In this document: positions 1 to 11,877 of the stretch, one piece after another
Layout of the letters: every line of letters begins with the position of its first letter
How positions within the stretch are numbered: the first letter of the stretch is position 1
Assembly (NCBI GenBank): GCA_038373865.1
Contig: JAXGGA010002316.1
Span: forward strand, 61,227-125,226
Length of the DNA: 64,000 bases
Direction of reading: 5' to 3'
DNA from: Uloborus plumipes
Lineage: Eukaryota; Arthropoda; Arachnida; Araneae; Uloboridae
Notes under the pieces: generated by a model
What the model was told of the DNA's origin: nothing
What the model saw: the letters and a program-made list of their open reading frames with translations, nothing else
Database searches by the model: none
Translations under genes and position numbers: made by a program

Positions 1-8
1 AAACACTT

Positions 9-385
9 AAACTACATCACAAAAAATATAAAAGCCATTTAAGTCTATGGGTGCTGGCAGGAGATTGCACTTTAACGACACCCTGGCTTTTAAAAATAAA
101 GTTTAATTAATTAAAAAGCAAAGAAGTTCAAAATACTTCTAAAACTACAAATGCATCGCAAAATTGATAAATCTCATGTGTATGAGCATGAAAATCAATA
201 AGGGGGGGGGGGCAGGAAATGCATTCTCACGCTCATTGGCTTTAAAAAATAAAATTAATAATAATTAAGCAAGGAAAAGCTACAAAATACATCACGAAAA
301 CTATTAATTCTACTTTTATGGCACATGAGCTTTAGCAGGGAGCTGCATGTGGTGCAATTTCATGCACAAGCTTTTAAAAATTTAA
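9..385. repeat. diverged tandem repeat, about 140-bp unit
   Basis: Three related blocks begin near 9, 149 and 286. Each has an 'AAACTACATCAC' or 'AAATRCATCRCRAAA'-like stretch followed by an AT-rich run ending in 'GGCTTTTAAAAATAAA' or a close variant. No reading frame runs through it. It is probably a decayed satellite or the subterminal repeats of an element cut by the window edge. Confidence 0.55.
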
Positions 386-1977
386 TAAAAATTATTTTCA
401 GTAATGTTAATTTAATGCGTGTTTTTTTTTTTTTTGTACTTTTTTTATTTCAAGAAATTATTATTAGTTTTAAGTGAGTGAAATACATTTTAAGCATAGG
501 ACAAATTTCTAAAAACTTGTGACCAAGAAAGAAACAAAACGTGTAAAAAATTAAAAAATAAATAAATAGAGTAAAACAAATTAAGAAAATATAAAAACAA
601 GTAAAAATTACATAAAATGAACATTGTTTCTTTAATAAAGAGATTTAAAAATGCCGTATTTTATGAACTTGAAAATATCATATAAATAAATTTCATATGA
701 CTTTGAAATATGTTTTGTTTTTCACCATTAACTATAACAAAAAACAATGAAAAGAATAATAATAACTGACATTTAAAGGCACAAAAAGAAAATGAACAAA
801 CCTTTAGAAAACTTTTTAACTAATATAATTGTTTATCATTATTAAAATATGGTTTAGATCAGGTGTGGCCAACCTTTTCAGGGAAAGTGCCACTATCTGA
901 AGAGAAAAATCTCAGCGTGCCACATTGTATTTTTCCAACAAACTGAAAATGTTTAAAAATTTAAGAATAGATTTTAGGTTGGCTGACTATGTAATTCTTA
1001 CTCAAATGAAACATTTTTTCTCGTAAATCTGAGCAATTGAAATCTAAATAACAATAAAGATAAAACAAGTCCGAACTTAATAATAGTTATCGTTAATAAA
1101 CACCTTTACAAGTTCTGTCAGTTGGCTTGTGCTTAAAAGAGAAACAAATAACATCAAACATTCTATTCTAAAAATTAAAGTCTGTACTTAATGTGGTTTT
1201 TGAGTCTGTATCTTTTTTACCAAGTCTTTAATTTTAGGATTAGCTCTTGAGAATCCTAAGAAGGTGTTTTAAGTGTTATTCAACGGTATTTAGATTTTTC
1301 TGCATTCATAAGAAAACATATTTGTTTAGAAGCGTATTTTGAACCAAAATCTACAACAGCATCAGACCCCTAAAGTGCGTAAATGTGAAAAAAATTTTGT
1401 TGGTACAAATTTCCAAATTTCTATATAACGCGGATGATTTTCTGTTGAAGTAAACTCTTATAATTGATTACCAATGCAAAAGGTCAGTAATTATGATTTA
1501 GATTTCAGAAGGGTAACAAGTAGTGTCTTGCAGAGAAATAGACAAAGAATTGAAAAGATCAGCATTTTTTTTATGATCTTTCAAACCTAACACTGAATGT
1601 ATACTTAAAATAGGTGTAAAATTTTTTTCATATATCATTGGAAAATTGTTAAGATTCCAGCTGAATGTACATTTACTTCTAAAATTATTACTTTAATTCA
1701 TGTTACTAGATGGCAGCAGAGCACAGAAAACAGAAATAATTGTGGCTTGTAGCAAATCAGCCATTTTTGTTGCAAAAGCTTCTTCTCTGGCATAAGGTAA
1801 GCATGCACATCAATCCATTAAAATCTGATTAAAAATATTTTTCAAATTTTGATTGTTAAAGTTTAGTTAAGTTTAGTTGAAAAGTGTTTGATTGTGGAGA
1901 AGTATATTTTTGTCGCATTTTGGATTTTTGAAGTAATGATGGATGCCATTTACTGGTGCTTTAGTTTTGCTAATCCA
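386..1977. other. AT-rich spacer, no gene seen
   Basis: I see no coding region on either strand. Apart from the hAT-like terminus near 866 it holds homopolymer runs and AT-rich sequence. Confidence 0.6.
866..950 (+). mobile_element. solitary hAT-like terminus
   Basis: The sequence CAGGTGTGGCCAACC followed by a GTGCCAC motif resembles the CAGGGGTGGCCAACC end seen in reverse at 53055-53094. No partner end or target duplication was found nearby, so this is probably one end of a decayed element. Confidence 0.4.
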
Positions 1978-2266
1978 CAGTAATTGGCACATGTGCTAAT
2001 TATTGGGGAATCACAAAATTTGTAATTGTGCCACCAATTTTGGCAGTACTTTGAGTTAAAAATCTAGTTTTTTTTTTTTTTTTTGCTTTTGTTCTCATTT
2101 GAAAATATAGATTTGTACCAGTAATTGGCATGCACTAAAGCTTTATATGACAATTACTGGAACTGAGCATCAATATAAATCAGGGTTGGGGTTTTGGCCT
2201 TTATAAACGGGTTTTGGACAGGACAAGTGGTTTTTACTGTATATAACTGTCTTTAACAGTCACAAA

Positions 2267-3075
2267 TAGGGATGCAACAAATAGTGATTAGGCCAAATAC
2301 TGAATATTCGGCCACTGAATAGCTAACTTGTTTTTGTTAATTAACAAATTATGGGTTGCATTTAAAGCATAATTTTATCTGATTAAAAGTTCAATATACA
2401 TTATTAAAGGTTTAAAAATAAAATTGGAGTATTTTTTTTTTTTTCAAATGGTAACATTAGTTCTAACTTCAAATATATTCGGCCAAAGAATTACTAAAAA
2501 GAAGAATGTATTTCTTTACCAATTGTTCTCAAAAATAAGAGCTCTATATTTAATCTTCTAAAAATTTATTTCATAAAGCTCTTCCAAATAAACAAGGTGA
2601 AAAAATAAATAAACTGAAATTATTCAGCTTGAATTTTATCATATCGTTTTTTATTGTATTTAGTATTTTCATTTACCAACATTAGCAGCAACAAACCATA
2701 TTACTGTTGGAGAAATGTTAATATTGAAGGTATTCCAAAACAAAAAATATAATTATATTTAAATAAATCCAGACTTTATCACTGTAGGCACCATGAGAAA
2801 CTAACCTATCTTTCCTAGAACCCTTATTTGAAAAGAAAAAAAACGAAATTGTCTTGAAAAAGTAGTGAGAATTTCCTAACCTATCCTGACTGGCCAGAAA
2901 GTATCTTTCAGAATCAGAGGTTCACTACATGCATCAAGTATAGTAAACACTTATTTTTCAAATCTGGGAACATTTATGAAACAAAAAAGAAAGACCTATA
3001 AATGCATTTTTTCATAGCATTCAGCCAAAGCCAAATAGTAAAGAAGGCCTCGGCCGAATATTTGTTGCATCACTT
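2267..3075. mobile_element. hAT MITE with perfect 8-bp duplication
   Basis: Termini TAGGGATGCAACAAATA (left) and TATTTGTTGCATCACTT (right) are inverted, and the element is flanked on both sides by GTCACAAA (2259-2266 and 3076-3083). Motifs of the type TTCGGCC recur just inside both ends. It has no transposase. It lies inside the Tigger element and so is younger. A longer, inverted relative lies at 25905-27348. Confidence 0.85.
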
Positions 3076-3240
3076 GTCACAAAATGCAATTTTACTAAAA
3101 AGTTTTGGACAAAACAGTAAAAAAACAGTTTTTATCAGTGTCCAAAGTCTTACCAACCCTGATAAAAATGCATCGCATGATTTAAAAGTGCTTATTTTTC
3201 AAACTAATATGCTTCTTTCTTTCTCTCAGAAACCATAAAT

Positions 3241-5558
3241 ATGGCGTCTTCACCAGGAGCCAACTCATTTAATGGAATCAAACCGAAGTTTTTATATTCA
3301 GAAGAAAGTATGATGGATGCCATACATGCTGTTCGCAATGAGAACATGAGCTTTAGAAAAGCAAGTATCACATTTGGCGTGCTTCTCAGCACTCTAGAAA
3401 ATAAAGTAAAAGGGAAAACTCCAGTAGAAAGGAAAATGGGCCCCAAATCCATTCTTACAGTAGCTGAAGAGAATACCTTAGTAAAATGGATTTTAGGTGT
3501 TGCTAAAGCTGGCTTTCCTTTAGTAAAAGAAGATTTACTGTGCACAGTTAAAAAAATTGTTGAATTATCAAACAGGAAAACACCATTTGTTGGAAACAAA
3601 CCAGGAAAAAAATGGTATCAATTATTTTTGGCTCGGCATCCAGAAATTAGTGTGCGCGTTCCAGAAACCCTTACCCATTCAAGAGCCAAAGTAATTGAGG
3701 TTGGTTTGCGAATGTGGTTTAAAGAAATGGAAAATTATTTTAACAAAGAAAATCTCGAAGAGGTTTTGAAAGATCCCCAGAGAATTTACAATTGTGATGA
3801 AGCTGCATTTTTGCTTTGTCCTAAAACAGGAAAAGTCTTAGCTCCTAGAGGATGCAAAGATGTTTATGAAATTATGCAAGGTTCAGATAAAGTACCTCGT
3901 ACTGTACTGATGACAATTCGTGCTTGTGGAGGTGTTTGTCCACCATTTATAGTTTATCCGTACGTAAGATTGCCATCAGATCTAGTTCATAACGCTCCTA
4001 AAGATTGGAGTTTAGGTGAAAGCGAAAGTGGCTGGATGAATGGTGAAACATTTTATGAATACATAGCTAATGTATTCTTTCCCTGGCTGCAAAAAAATCA
4101 GGTACATTTACCAGTAGTACTATTTATGGATGGTCACAAGAGTCACCTTACATTACATTTAAGCAAGTTTTGTGCTGAGAAAGGAATAGTATTAGTTGCT
4201 CCCCCCCCCCCCCCAATGCAACACACATAATGCAACCATGTGATGTTAGCTTGTTTAAAGTTATGAAATTGAAGTGAAAGCAGTTTGTACATGAATGGAA
4301 AGTCAGCAATTCTCACCGAAGCCATTACAAAAATAACCTTTGCAAAAATGTTTGAAGTTGTTGTTTCCAGCATTACAGCTGCATGTATTTCAAATGGCTT
4401 CAGACGTTGTGGCATTTTCCCCTTTAATCCAAACGCAGTTGATTACAGCAAGATATTTGATTCCACTCCCAAAATGAACAAAAAGAGCTATTTACAGTCA
4501 TTAAAAGATTCAGAACATTTTATAGATGAAAACCTTCTGACACAGTTTAACAAATGCTTTTCTGCATCTTCTGAGTGGGATGGCAATGAGCGTGAAGCTG
4601 AGCTTTATAATGACTTATTCTACTGCTTCTAATATATCTAACCCTTTCTCTTCAGAAGTTTTGAATTCCTCGGCTTCTTTAATATCTGATCCTATTAGTT
4701 GTGATGAGTATGCTCCAACTAATCTTACCACTTCCAAGGCGACAGATGTTACTACGTCAGTGTCTAATCTTGCTGCTTTTAACATATCTGTTGAAGCTAG
4801 AAATTCTGAATGCCCTACCACTAGTTTGATACTTTTGAAGCAGAATTTACAAATTTCGAAATCTCAACATCCCCACCTTTAGTCCAATCCAAAGCAATTG
4901 ATACCTCAAAAAAGAATGATAGTTTTGTCACACCATTGTTTTGGCCTGAACTTATGCCAAAAAAGCAGAAAATTAGTACAGCTTCAAAAGAAAAAAATTC
5001 CATCAATTGCAACATCCAGTGAATGGCAAAAGTATTACCAGAAGGAGAATGAAAAAAAAAGAGAAAGAAAGGCAAAAAGAGGAGAGAAAACAAAAAAGAC
5101 TGGCCAAAAAGGAACTACTTAAAAACTCAAGGAAAATTAAGAGTGTGCAGAAGAAGAAATTAACGAACTACAATTCAGCAGATTCAGAGTCTGATGGAGC
5201 AATTATATATGATGATTCAACAGATAGTGACAATATCAATACGGGAAAACTTACAGATGATAAGGAAACTAAAAAGGAAATAAATTTGATCAACGAACAT
5301 TATTATGCATTTTTTTTATGATGAACAGAATTAATAGGTCGTATTATTGATTTAAATCCCACAGAATCTACTGTTAAATTTTTAAGAGAAACAATAGAAA
5401 ACCAATACGTTTGGCCAGTAAAGTCAGATATTGCGACTGTAGAAAATCGCTTCATTTTTTATGGTCCACTAGAATTATCTGGTAATGTTCCTTTTTCCCT
5501 GGAGACAGCTAGGGTTCGCAAAATAAAAACTGCATACCGACAGATGAAACAGCAATAA
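3241..5558 (+). pseudogene. pogo/Tigger transposase pseudogene
   Basis: The first 329 codons (from ATG 3241) are intact. They contain an N-terminal Psq/CENP-B-type helix-turn-helix (residues about 15-60), a CENP-B-like DNA-binding region (about 70-145) and the start of a DDE_1 endonuclease, with catalytic D186 in YNCDEAAF and D297 in FMDGHKSH. A 14-base C run at 4201-4214 then shifts the frame. In the next frame the third aspartate is present in MQPCDVSLF (Asp codon 4242-4244), followed soon by a stop in LK*KQF. Later pieces are recognisable: GFRRCGIFPFNP (within 4285-4632), a lysine-rich segment (5007-5321) and a C-terminal module with YVWPVKSD (about 5330-5558). In this family the enzyme cuts and pastes its own element. 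This copy needs several frame corrections, so it is dead, although the C run could partly be a sequencing slip. Confidence 0.85.
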
Positions 5559-6206
5559 TCTCTATCTTTTTTTAGCGCAATATTCTAAATTGATGTTTTT
5601 ATTTCCTGAAAATACTTTTAAACATAAAGATCTGTGATTCAACATTAATTTCTGTAAAATTACATATTTTTAGGTAACATTAATTTAGTTTCTTATAATG
5701 ATTAAATTTCTATGTAATCTAGAAGTAAATAAAAAAAGTGATTTTTCAGTTCTATAAATAGGTGCCAATTACTGGATCACAAGGTGTCATACATTGGTAC
5801 ATTAGGTGCCAATTACTGGTGATTTTGGTTATTTAAAAAAAAATATTTTTATAAAAATATCTATTCAAATATTTTTACTTTTAGTGAACTAAACAGATGC
5901 ACAGATATGCATTCTTTGATACAAAACTGTCTGCTAGTGAATATTTTTTTTAAAGTAATGTAAACAGAGGTAAGTTTAAGGACAAGCTCTTAAAGTGCCA
6001 ATTACTGGGGTTGTTAACCCATATCATATTTCTGAGCTTAAAAGCATATTAAATGACAAAATTTTTTTAAAGATTCTCTTGACACTTTTTCTTATTAAAA
6101 ATAATATATCTGGGGGCGGGAGTCACTTTTTACTTTTCGGTGCCCCCCCCCCTCCAAAAAATCTGTATCCATCCCTGAGGGGAGGTGCAAAAGCAGGCTC
6201 TGCAAA

Positions 6207-6632
6207 TAGGGCTGTCTTAAGAGACGACAGCACCCGTGGCATATATTTTCTGGCTCAACCCTCTCCCCACATATAAATGATATTAGTATGAACACTTTAG
6301 CACACCTAAAATATATATCGGTCTTCTTTTAGACTCAGAAATCGCACTAACAACTGTGATGAGCTTATGTTGGAAAAGTACTGACCAATTTTATTTTCTA
6401 AATGTTACAAAATTGAACATGTAATGTGAAACCTGTGGGTATCAGAAATATAGGAAATAAATACGATATGTTTTCTATTTTGAAAAAAAGAAAGGAATAC
6501 TCCAAAATAAATAAATAAATTTTTAAAATAATAACAATTATAAATTCTAAATGCAGCAAAATCTCAGTTTCGGGCGCTCTTGTGTGTGTTCGGCACCCGG
6601 GACAATCGCCCCATTTTTCGGATGGCCCTGAC
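6207..6632. mobile_element. possible hAT-like remnant
   Basis: AGGGCTGTC near 6207 and GATGGCCCT near 6624 are loosely inverted, with CACCCG and GGCACCCGGG motifs just inside. This resembles hAT elements with CAGGGCC ends. No target duplication is visible, so the call is weak. Confidence 0.25.
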
Positions 6633-8300
6633 TGTATCTTGCACAGGTCTAAAATAATTCTATCATGTGGTTAAAGATTACATATTACCTCTGTTTTACA
6701 TCTACTGTTAATCTGGATACATCATTTAATAGAGTTTGTTTGGATAATATACTTTGAACTACCTATAGAGTTTTAACATTCAAACTTTTTTTTTCCTTTG
6801 AAAAAATTTCAGCATTACGCGAATGTAAACATTCTAAATTATTTGATACACATAACTGACCTTACAGTTCAGCGGAATGAATTTGTGTACATTCTGGTTA
6901 ATAATTAATTTGTCTAGAGAAGATCAAAGTGGTTTATGAAAGTTTCAACAGTAAGTTATTCATACAAACATTCAAATTTAAAACATTCGCATACGCAAAC
7001 AGCGAGTTCACCCAGAGATTCGTCCTTTCCTGTGGAAACAAGATTTCCCGTTCCCCCTACGGAAGAAGGTGATAATCGTAGATTTCCCCTACCCAGTGAA
7101 GTCGAAAAACGACCAAGTTTTTAACATTGGGATTTGTCCTGCCCCTAGACGCTTGTGTAGTTTCAGGTTGGCACCAGATTATTTTTATTTTTTAGTTACA
7201 TTGTAATGAAATGAATTTTTTTCAGTAACATCTAGTTGTGTCAACTTGGTAATCACATAGCTGTGTAGCTAGTTCCATAGGACGAGAAACTTAACTACGT
7301 TTTTAGAATTAAAGCCTTTGTACCGAGGGGATTTGGTAAAGTTCTGTGGGAGTGGGAAAGGGTTGAAGCGATTGATTGTTGATTTTATGCCCAACTTTGA
7401 AATTAAGTTGTGAGCGTAATATTTAACAAAGATATCAGTTGTAGGTACTTATTTTGTTCAGAATTTTATATTCTACAAACTTACTCAATGCATATATGGC
7501 TATTTTAAGAGAACTGTTCGAGATATTGTGGTATTAATGAAAAAACGGGTGTTTTTTATCACTATTTTGGACGGTGGCAAAAACTCACTTAATAGGAGAG
7601 GGAATACTTAGGATATTCATTACAGACCCATAAGGAATAGATTTTAAAAAATTCCAACTTTCCACCAGTTGCTTTCAAATTTAACTGTCCAACCATTCAG
7701 CTAGACTTGAAACTCGGAATTATGAGAGGGAAAAAGAACCCCGTTTTTTCATTCTTCGTCTCTTATTTTCCCGAGAAAATATGCAGTTACCAAAATTGCA
7801 AGCATCAGTATACACTATTAAAAAAATTCAATTTTATTACATTTTCAATTTAAGGCATATACAGTGGAATAGAAAAGTAGCTTTTATTGCTCTTTCACTG
7901 TATGCATTCCACATTTGCTGACTTGAAATTCATTATTTTAAAATCAAAGTTTGCCCATAAAATTATACATAAAAAAATGACTCATTTTTAACAGTATTTA
8001 TTATGAAGCAAGTCAAGCTTGAAGCTGAAGGAAAAAAATAATGTCTAATTTAATAGAGTAAGCTTATAAGAAAGTGACATATATACATATATGTGTGTGT
8101 GTGTGTGCAGTTGCTTTGTATTGTAGGACATGCAAAAGAGAAGTCATTTGCAACCTTATAAGGAATAAAGAAGGGCCATATACAATAGTTAGCGAGCATC
8201 CGCTCACACATAAATACAATACACAGGAAAAATAAAAACAAGCTCACTCAGAAGGTCATTTGCCTCCAGTATTGTACTAATTTGTCGTTATACTGGTGGG
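6633..8300. other. spacer downstream of the TCERG1 gene
   Basis: No convincing gene was found. A small GC-richer patch at about 6990-7120 holds a 62-codon frame (6936-7124) with no recognisable domain. An AT/GT microsatellite lies at about 8080-8107. Confidence 0.55.
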
Positions 8301-8326
8301 ATAATTGCATAGAACAGGCTTTGAAT

Positions 8327-8332
8327 TTTATT
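8327..8332 (-). promoter_or_regulatory. candidate poly(A) signal AATAAA
   Basis: On the minus strand AATAAA occurs about 155 bases after the TCERG1 stop codon (8486-8488). It is the first canonical signal downstream, and cleavage would be expected near 8305-8315. This would make the shared 3' UTR short. Confidence 0.5.
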
Positions 8333-8485
8333 AAACAAAATGTACATCTTTGATAGCTCACTAAAGATTAAAATCAAAAAATGTTGATTAATTTTTAAAT
8401 AAAATATTTGAATTACTGAAAATATTCTTTAAAAACCACAGTCCAATGACAAATAGCAGCTAGTGAAATGATCATTATGATAGAT

Positions 8486-11400
8486 TTACTTTGTGGTTCG
8501 TCTCGATGGCTCCGACGCCGTTGGTGGTGGTGGAGGACCCTTCCTGTCCAAAGTGTCTATATAAGACATTAGAAGTTCGCGCCGCTCATTTTCTATGCAC
8601 TGCAAAACTAAATATCTTTTGTCATTTTGCAATATTTTTTCAATATCATGAAGATGATCTGATTCCTCAATCAGTTTCTTCGATTTGTATGTAATAATTT
8701 TTGTTTCTTTTAAAAGTTCCCTGAAATCGGCTTTGGCAGCAACCATTCTGTCTTTTATGTACTCTTTGAACTCTTTCTCACATTTCCGATCACTAGAAGA
8801 AAACTTGGAGCACCTAGGATCATCTTTAATTAATTTCTTCACTTCTTTCCAAGTTGAAGTCAGTGTAATTTCCTGTGTTTCATCTAATAGTTCACGAAAT
8901 TTCTCTTTTTTCTTGCGATACAACAAGCCTATGTGCTCTTCGAATACTCTTTCCCTTTCTTCTCTTTCTAAAGAACCAACGGTTTCCCAACGGTGGTCTT
9001 TCCTCAGAGTTTTCTTTACTTCATACCAAGAGACATCAGGAGTTCTCACTAAATCAGTCAACAAGGCTTTAAAATGTTGAACAGCTTCTTCATGCTTATG
9101 GAGCTCCCTTTCTTTATCCCGTTCCCTAAGATGTGTGGATAAGGTGCGCTGCACTTCCTTTTCTCGTTCCCGAATGCTAGCTTCAACTCTTTCTTGTTTC
9201 TCACGCTCTTTCGTAACCTCATCTTCCACATCACGAGATATTTTGCTAAAATATTCTTTGAACCATTCTTCGCGCAATGAACTGCTCTCTACAGCTTTAT
9301 AACGTGAATCATCCATGATAGTTTTTTTAATGTCTCCCCACCTGCTATACTTGTCAACAGCTTTCTGTTCTTTCAAAAGTTCAAGGAAATCTTTCTTGGT
9401 CTTTTCTCTTTGATTTGAGCGTTCATCTCTCTCTTTCTTTCTAATATCTTGCAAGTAGTCATTAAACATGCTTTCCCGTTCTCTCATTTTTTCAATCACT
9501 CTGAATCGTTCATCTTTAGCATATTTCTGAGCAAAGTCGCTGAAAGTAGATTTGGCTGATAAATTGGCTTCCTCAAGAAGTTTTCTGTAATCATCCTTGC
9601 GTTCTCGCATTTTTTTCCTCTTTTCATTGCGTTCTTCTTCAGCTCTTTCCTTAACATACTTTTCGAACACTTGCTTTCGCTCTCTCGACGTAAGTAACAA
9701 ATAGCGAGAATCAAATACAATTTTATGCAGCTCTTTTTCCCACGTAGAAAAGGCAGAGACATCTTTTTCGACAAGCATGTCCCGAAATCTTTTCATACGT
9801 ATTTCCAGTTGAATTTGTGCCCTTTCTTTCGCAGCACGCAGTTCAGCTTCAATTGCAGATTCTTTACCGGGAGTAATACTATTTTTTAACACAGCAGAAT
9901 CATTTTCAGCCTTGATTTTGGACTTCTCGGCATCATCCATTTCTTCTAGTTTAACTTTCTTCGTTTCAGGGCCATTTTCACCGTCAGATTTTTCAAGTTC
10001 TTTGCTTCCTGTCTCATGATTTTGTGCTGGTGGAATCTGGATAAGTTTTTCAACATCAGCACGACCTTTCAATTCATCTGGTTTTTCCCAAACGGATGTT
10101 CTGGAACTTGGATTAAAAAAGAAGACCCTATTATCACCTGTCCATACAACACACCATGGTGTGCCAGGTATTGGTGTGCTTGATACTGGCCGAGACTTGT
10201 CCACTTGTTTCGGGGGACTTTCTTCCAGAAGCTCAACTGTACACTGCTCTTTGCTTTCTTTAACCTCTGTTGGTTCATCCGCGACAATCTTTTCACTATC
10301 AACATCTGTGCCGTTTTCCTGAATATCGGGGATGCTTGTTTCTGACGCTTCTTCCGCTTCCGATGGTTCACCTTTTAGTTGAATAGACTCTTCAACTTCC
10401 ATTGTTGTTTCTGAATCTGCTGCAGGTGCTGAAACATCTGTGGATGAATCAGGGATTTCGGTTTCAGTAATTTGTGATGGATTACTTTCTGAAGCATTTT
10501 CTTCATCAAGTAATGCTTGTGGTTTCTCCCAGACGGATTGATTTGTCATTTTATTATAATAGTACACTCTTCCATCAGCTGCTTTATATTCAGCCCAATC
10601 ATCCTTTTTAGCTTCTGCAGAAGCATTTCCTTCCGACGTTTCTTTTTTAATTTCTGAAGTACTAGCTGTGGTACTAGATGCTGCTTCTGCAGTTGTAGCA
10701 ATTGATGTTGGGGTAGTAACACTCATAGTCACTCCTGGGGGAAATCCGGGAGGTGGCATTGCAAATGGAGGATATCCAGGAGCAGCCATCATTGCAGGAG
10801 GGGGCATTGCAAAAGGAGGAGGAGGCATGCCAAATGCAGGTGGAGGAAGCATTCCCATGTTAGGAGTAGGCATAGCTCCAATTCCTGGAACTGGTCCCAT
10901 AGGAACAAAAGGAAATTGATTTGGAGTATTCCCAGAAGGAGGTATCTGAGTATTATTTTTTGGTCGCTCATTCTTTTGTGACACAGAAGCATCGGGCGGC
11001 CCCGCGGCTGCAGCTGCCATAGCTTCAATTTGCTCTTGATTCAAAACTTTTACATTATCAGGCTTACTCCAAGCAGATTCTCGAGTCCTTGCGTTATAAT
11101 AATAACATTTGCCTTCTGCAGTTTTTGTTTCAACCCACAATTCTCCACTGAGATCGATATTGGATAAATTTGGGAGAGGTGAATTAGAATTATGGGGAAC
11201 ATGATTGCCTGATGGAGGGCCAGGATGATGTGGTCTATTTTGTGATCCACCTCCCCCAGAAAAGCCAGGTGGAGGAACTCCAAATGGAGGAATCATGGGA
11301 GGCCTTTGATTAAATGGACCTTTCCCAGGAATACCAGGTTGATTTGGGCGACTGTTTCCGTATTGGTGTTGAGGTGAATTTCCAGAAAAATGAGGTCCAG

Positions 11401-11653
11401 GAGGGCCACGTGGACCTCCCATCCCAACTGGAAGGATTCCATGGGGCTGAGAATATTCATTCTCAAACATTGGTTCACGAGGACGGGGTCCTCTGAAATT
11501 CGGTGGAGGTCCATTGTCAGGCATCATTCTTCTTCTCATCCCTGGTGGGCCTCTCATGTGTCCAGGATGGCCACCGCGCCCATCAAACCGTGGTTTGTCA
11601 AACCGCATGTTTCGCTGCGGCTCTGGAAAGTAATCAAAGTCTTCATTGAACAT
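8486..11653 (-). CDS. TCERG1: transcription elongation regulator 1 (TCERG1/CA150), intron-free ORF
   Basis: The 1,055-residue protein has the whole TCERG1 architecture. There is a Gly/Pro/Met-rich N-terminus (1-165), WW1 at about 170-201 ([16 protein letters not shown]), a second Pro-rich stretch (about 250-310), WW2 at about 350-381, an acidic linker, WW3 at about 498-528 and six FF domains at about 618-673, 686-740, 752-806, 855-910, 916-973 and 974-1038. In other animals TCERG1 is nuclear: the WW domains bind proline-rich splicing factors and the FF repeats bind phosphorylated RNA polymerase II tail and splicing factors, coupling elongation to splicing. I place the start at the first ATG (11651-11653, A at -3); extending two codons upstream would need a TTG start. 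The ORF is unbroken and human-like in length, so probably functional. It has no introns, and its ATG lies two bases after the CTF8 stop codon in the same exon, which suggests dicistronic expression. A separate promoter in the large CTF8 intron is the alternative. Confidence 0.95.
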   Translation of the reverse strand: MFNEDFDYFPEPQRNMRFDKPRFDGRGGHPGHMRGPPGMRRRMMPDNGPPPNFRGPRPREPMFENEYSQPHGILPVGMGGPRGPPGPHFSGNSPQHQYGNSRPNQPGIPGKGPFNQRPPMIPPFGVPPPGFSGGGGSQNRPHHPGPPSGNHVPHNSNSPLPNLSNIDLSGELWVETKTAEGKCYYYNARTRESAWSKPDNVKVLNQEQIEAMAAAAAGPPDASVSQKNERPKNNTQIPPSGNTPNQFPFVPMGPVPGIGAMPTPNMGMLPPPAFGMPPPPFAMPPPAMMAAPGYPPFAMPPPGFPPGVTMSVTTPTSIATTAEAASSTTASTSEIKKETSEGNASAEAKKDDWAEYKAADGRVYYYNKMTNQSVWEKPQALLDEENASESNPSQITETEIPDSSTDVSAPAADSETTMEVEESIQLKGEPSEAEEASETSIPDIQENGTDVDSEKIVADEPTEVKESKEQCTVELLEESPPKQVDKSRPVSSTPIPGTPWCVVWTGDNRVFFFNPSSRTSVWEKPDELKGRADVEKLIQIPPAQNHETGSKELEKSDGENGPETKKVKLEEMDDAEKSKIKAENDSAVLKNSITPGKESAIEAELRAAKERAQIQLEIRMKRFRDMLVEKDVSAFSTWEKELHKIVFDSRYLLLTSRERKQVFEKYVKERAEEERNEKRKKMRERKDDYRKLLEEANLSAKSTFSDFAQKYAKDERFRVIEKMRERESMFNDYLQDIRKKERDERSNQREKTKKDFLELLKEQKAVDKYSRWGDIKKTIMDDSRYKAVESSSLREEWFKEYFSKISRDVEDEVTKEREKQERVEASIREREKEVQRTLSTHLRERDKERELHKHEEAVQHFKALLTDLVRTPDVSWYEVKKTLRKDHRWETVGSLEREERERVFEEHIGLLYRKKKEKFRELLDETQEITLTSTWKEVKKLIKDDPRCSKFSSSDRKCEKEFKEYIKDRMVAAKADFRELLKETKIITYKSKKLIEESDHLHDIEKILQNDKRYLVLQCIENERRELLMSYIDTLDRKGPPPPPTASEPSRRTTK

Positions 11654-11655
11654 TT

Positions 11656-11877
11656 TCAATGATGCTGGAAAACTACAGGTTTCGGCCTAGTCTTGAAAAC
11701 TAGTTTTTTTTTAACCAGTGCTAAAACCGTATACTCTGACAGTACCGCTTCTTTGTCAGTACTTGTTTCAGTTTCAACATCAGTCAGTCTCCTTTTCTTC
11801 AATACTGCAACAGATGGATCTGACTCAATAACTTTTCCATACAAAATATTGCATCCAATAACAAGTATTGGTCGAAC
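11656..11877 (-). CDS. CHTF8: CTF8 exon 3 (C-terminal 73 codons and stop)
   Basis: The acceptor AG is at 11878-11879 after a T-rich tract, and the exon opens in phase 0 with GTT CGA CCA. It encodes the ILYGK block, a variable acidic middle and the FKTRPKP block, ending in TGA at 11656-11658. The exon continues through AA into the TCERG1 ATG at 11653, so one exon would carry the end of one protein and the whole of another. Confidence 0.93.
   Translation of the reverse strand, partial: VRPILVIGCNILYGKVIESDPSVAVLKKRRLTDVETETSTDKEAVLSEYTVLALVKKKLVFKTRPKPVVFQHH

Larger units (their letters stand above)
1978..6007 (+). mobile_element. pogo/Tigger-type DNA transposon (degraded)
   Basis: A 13-base inverted terminal motif, CAGTAATTGGCAC, lies at 1978 and is matched in reverse complement at 5995-6007. 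The element surrounds a broken pogo-type transposase gene. The same 12-13-mer recurs inside both ends (2119-2130, 5762-5774, 5806-5818; weaker forms near 1948, 1995 and 2150), so it is a subterminal repeat and the exact termini are uncertain. No clean TA duplication flanks the outermost copies. An hAT MITE (2267-3075) is inserted upstream of the gene. Confidence 0.7.

Noticed and set aside
6936..7124. Small gene of 62 codons
   Set aside because: No recognisable domain, splice context or similarity; length is within chance expectation despite its GC-richer tail.
10668..10919. Gly/Ala-rich plus-strand frame opposite TCERG1
   Set aside because: It is the antisense shadow of the Pro/Met-rich region of TCERG1, as are the other frames inside 8486-11653.
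11654..11659. TCERG1 start at the upstream TTG (two codons longer)
   Set aside because: A non-ATG start is unlikely when an in-frame ATG with A at -3 follows two codons later, and the TTG overlaps the CTF8 stop codon.
11656..11844. A separate 62-residue small protein upstream of TCERG1
   Set aside because: The frame extends upstream to a splice acceptor and, with two distant exons, makes CTF8; it is an exon end, not a small gene.
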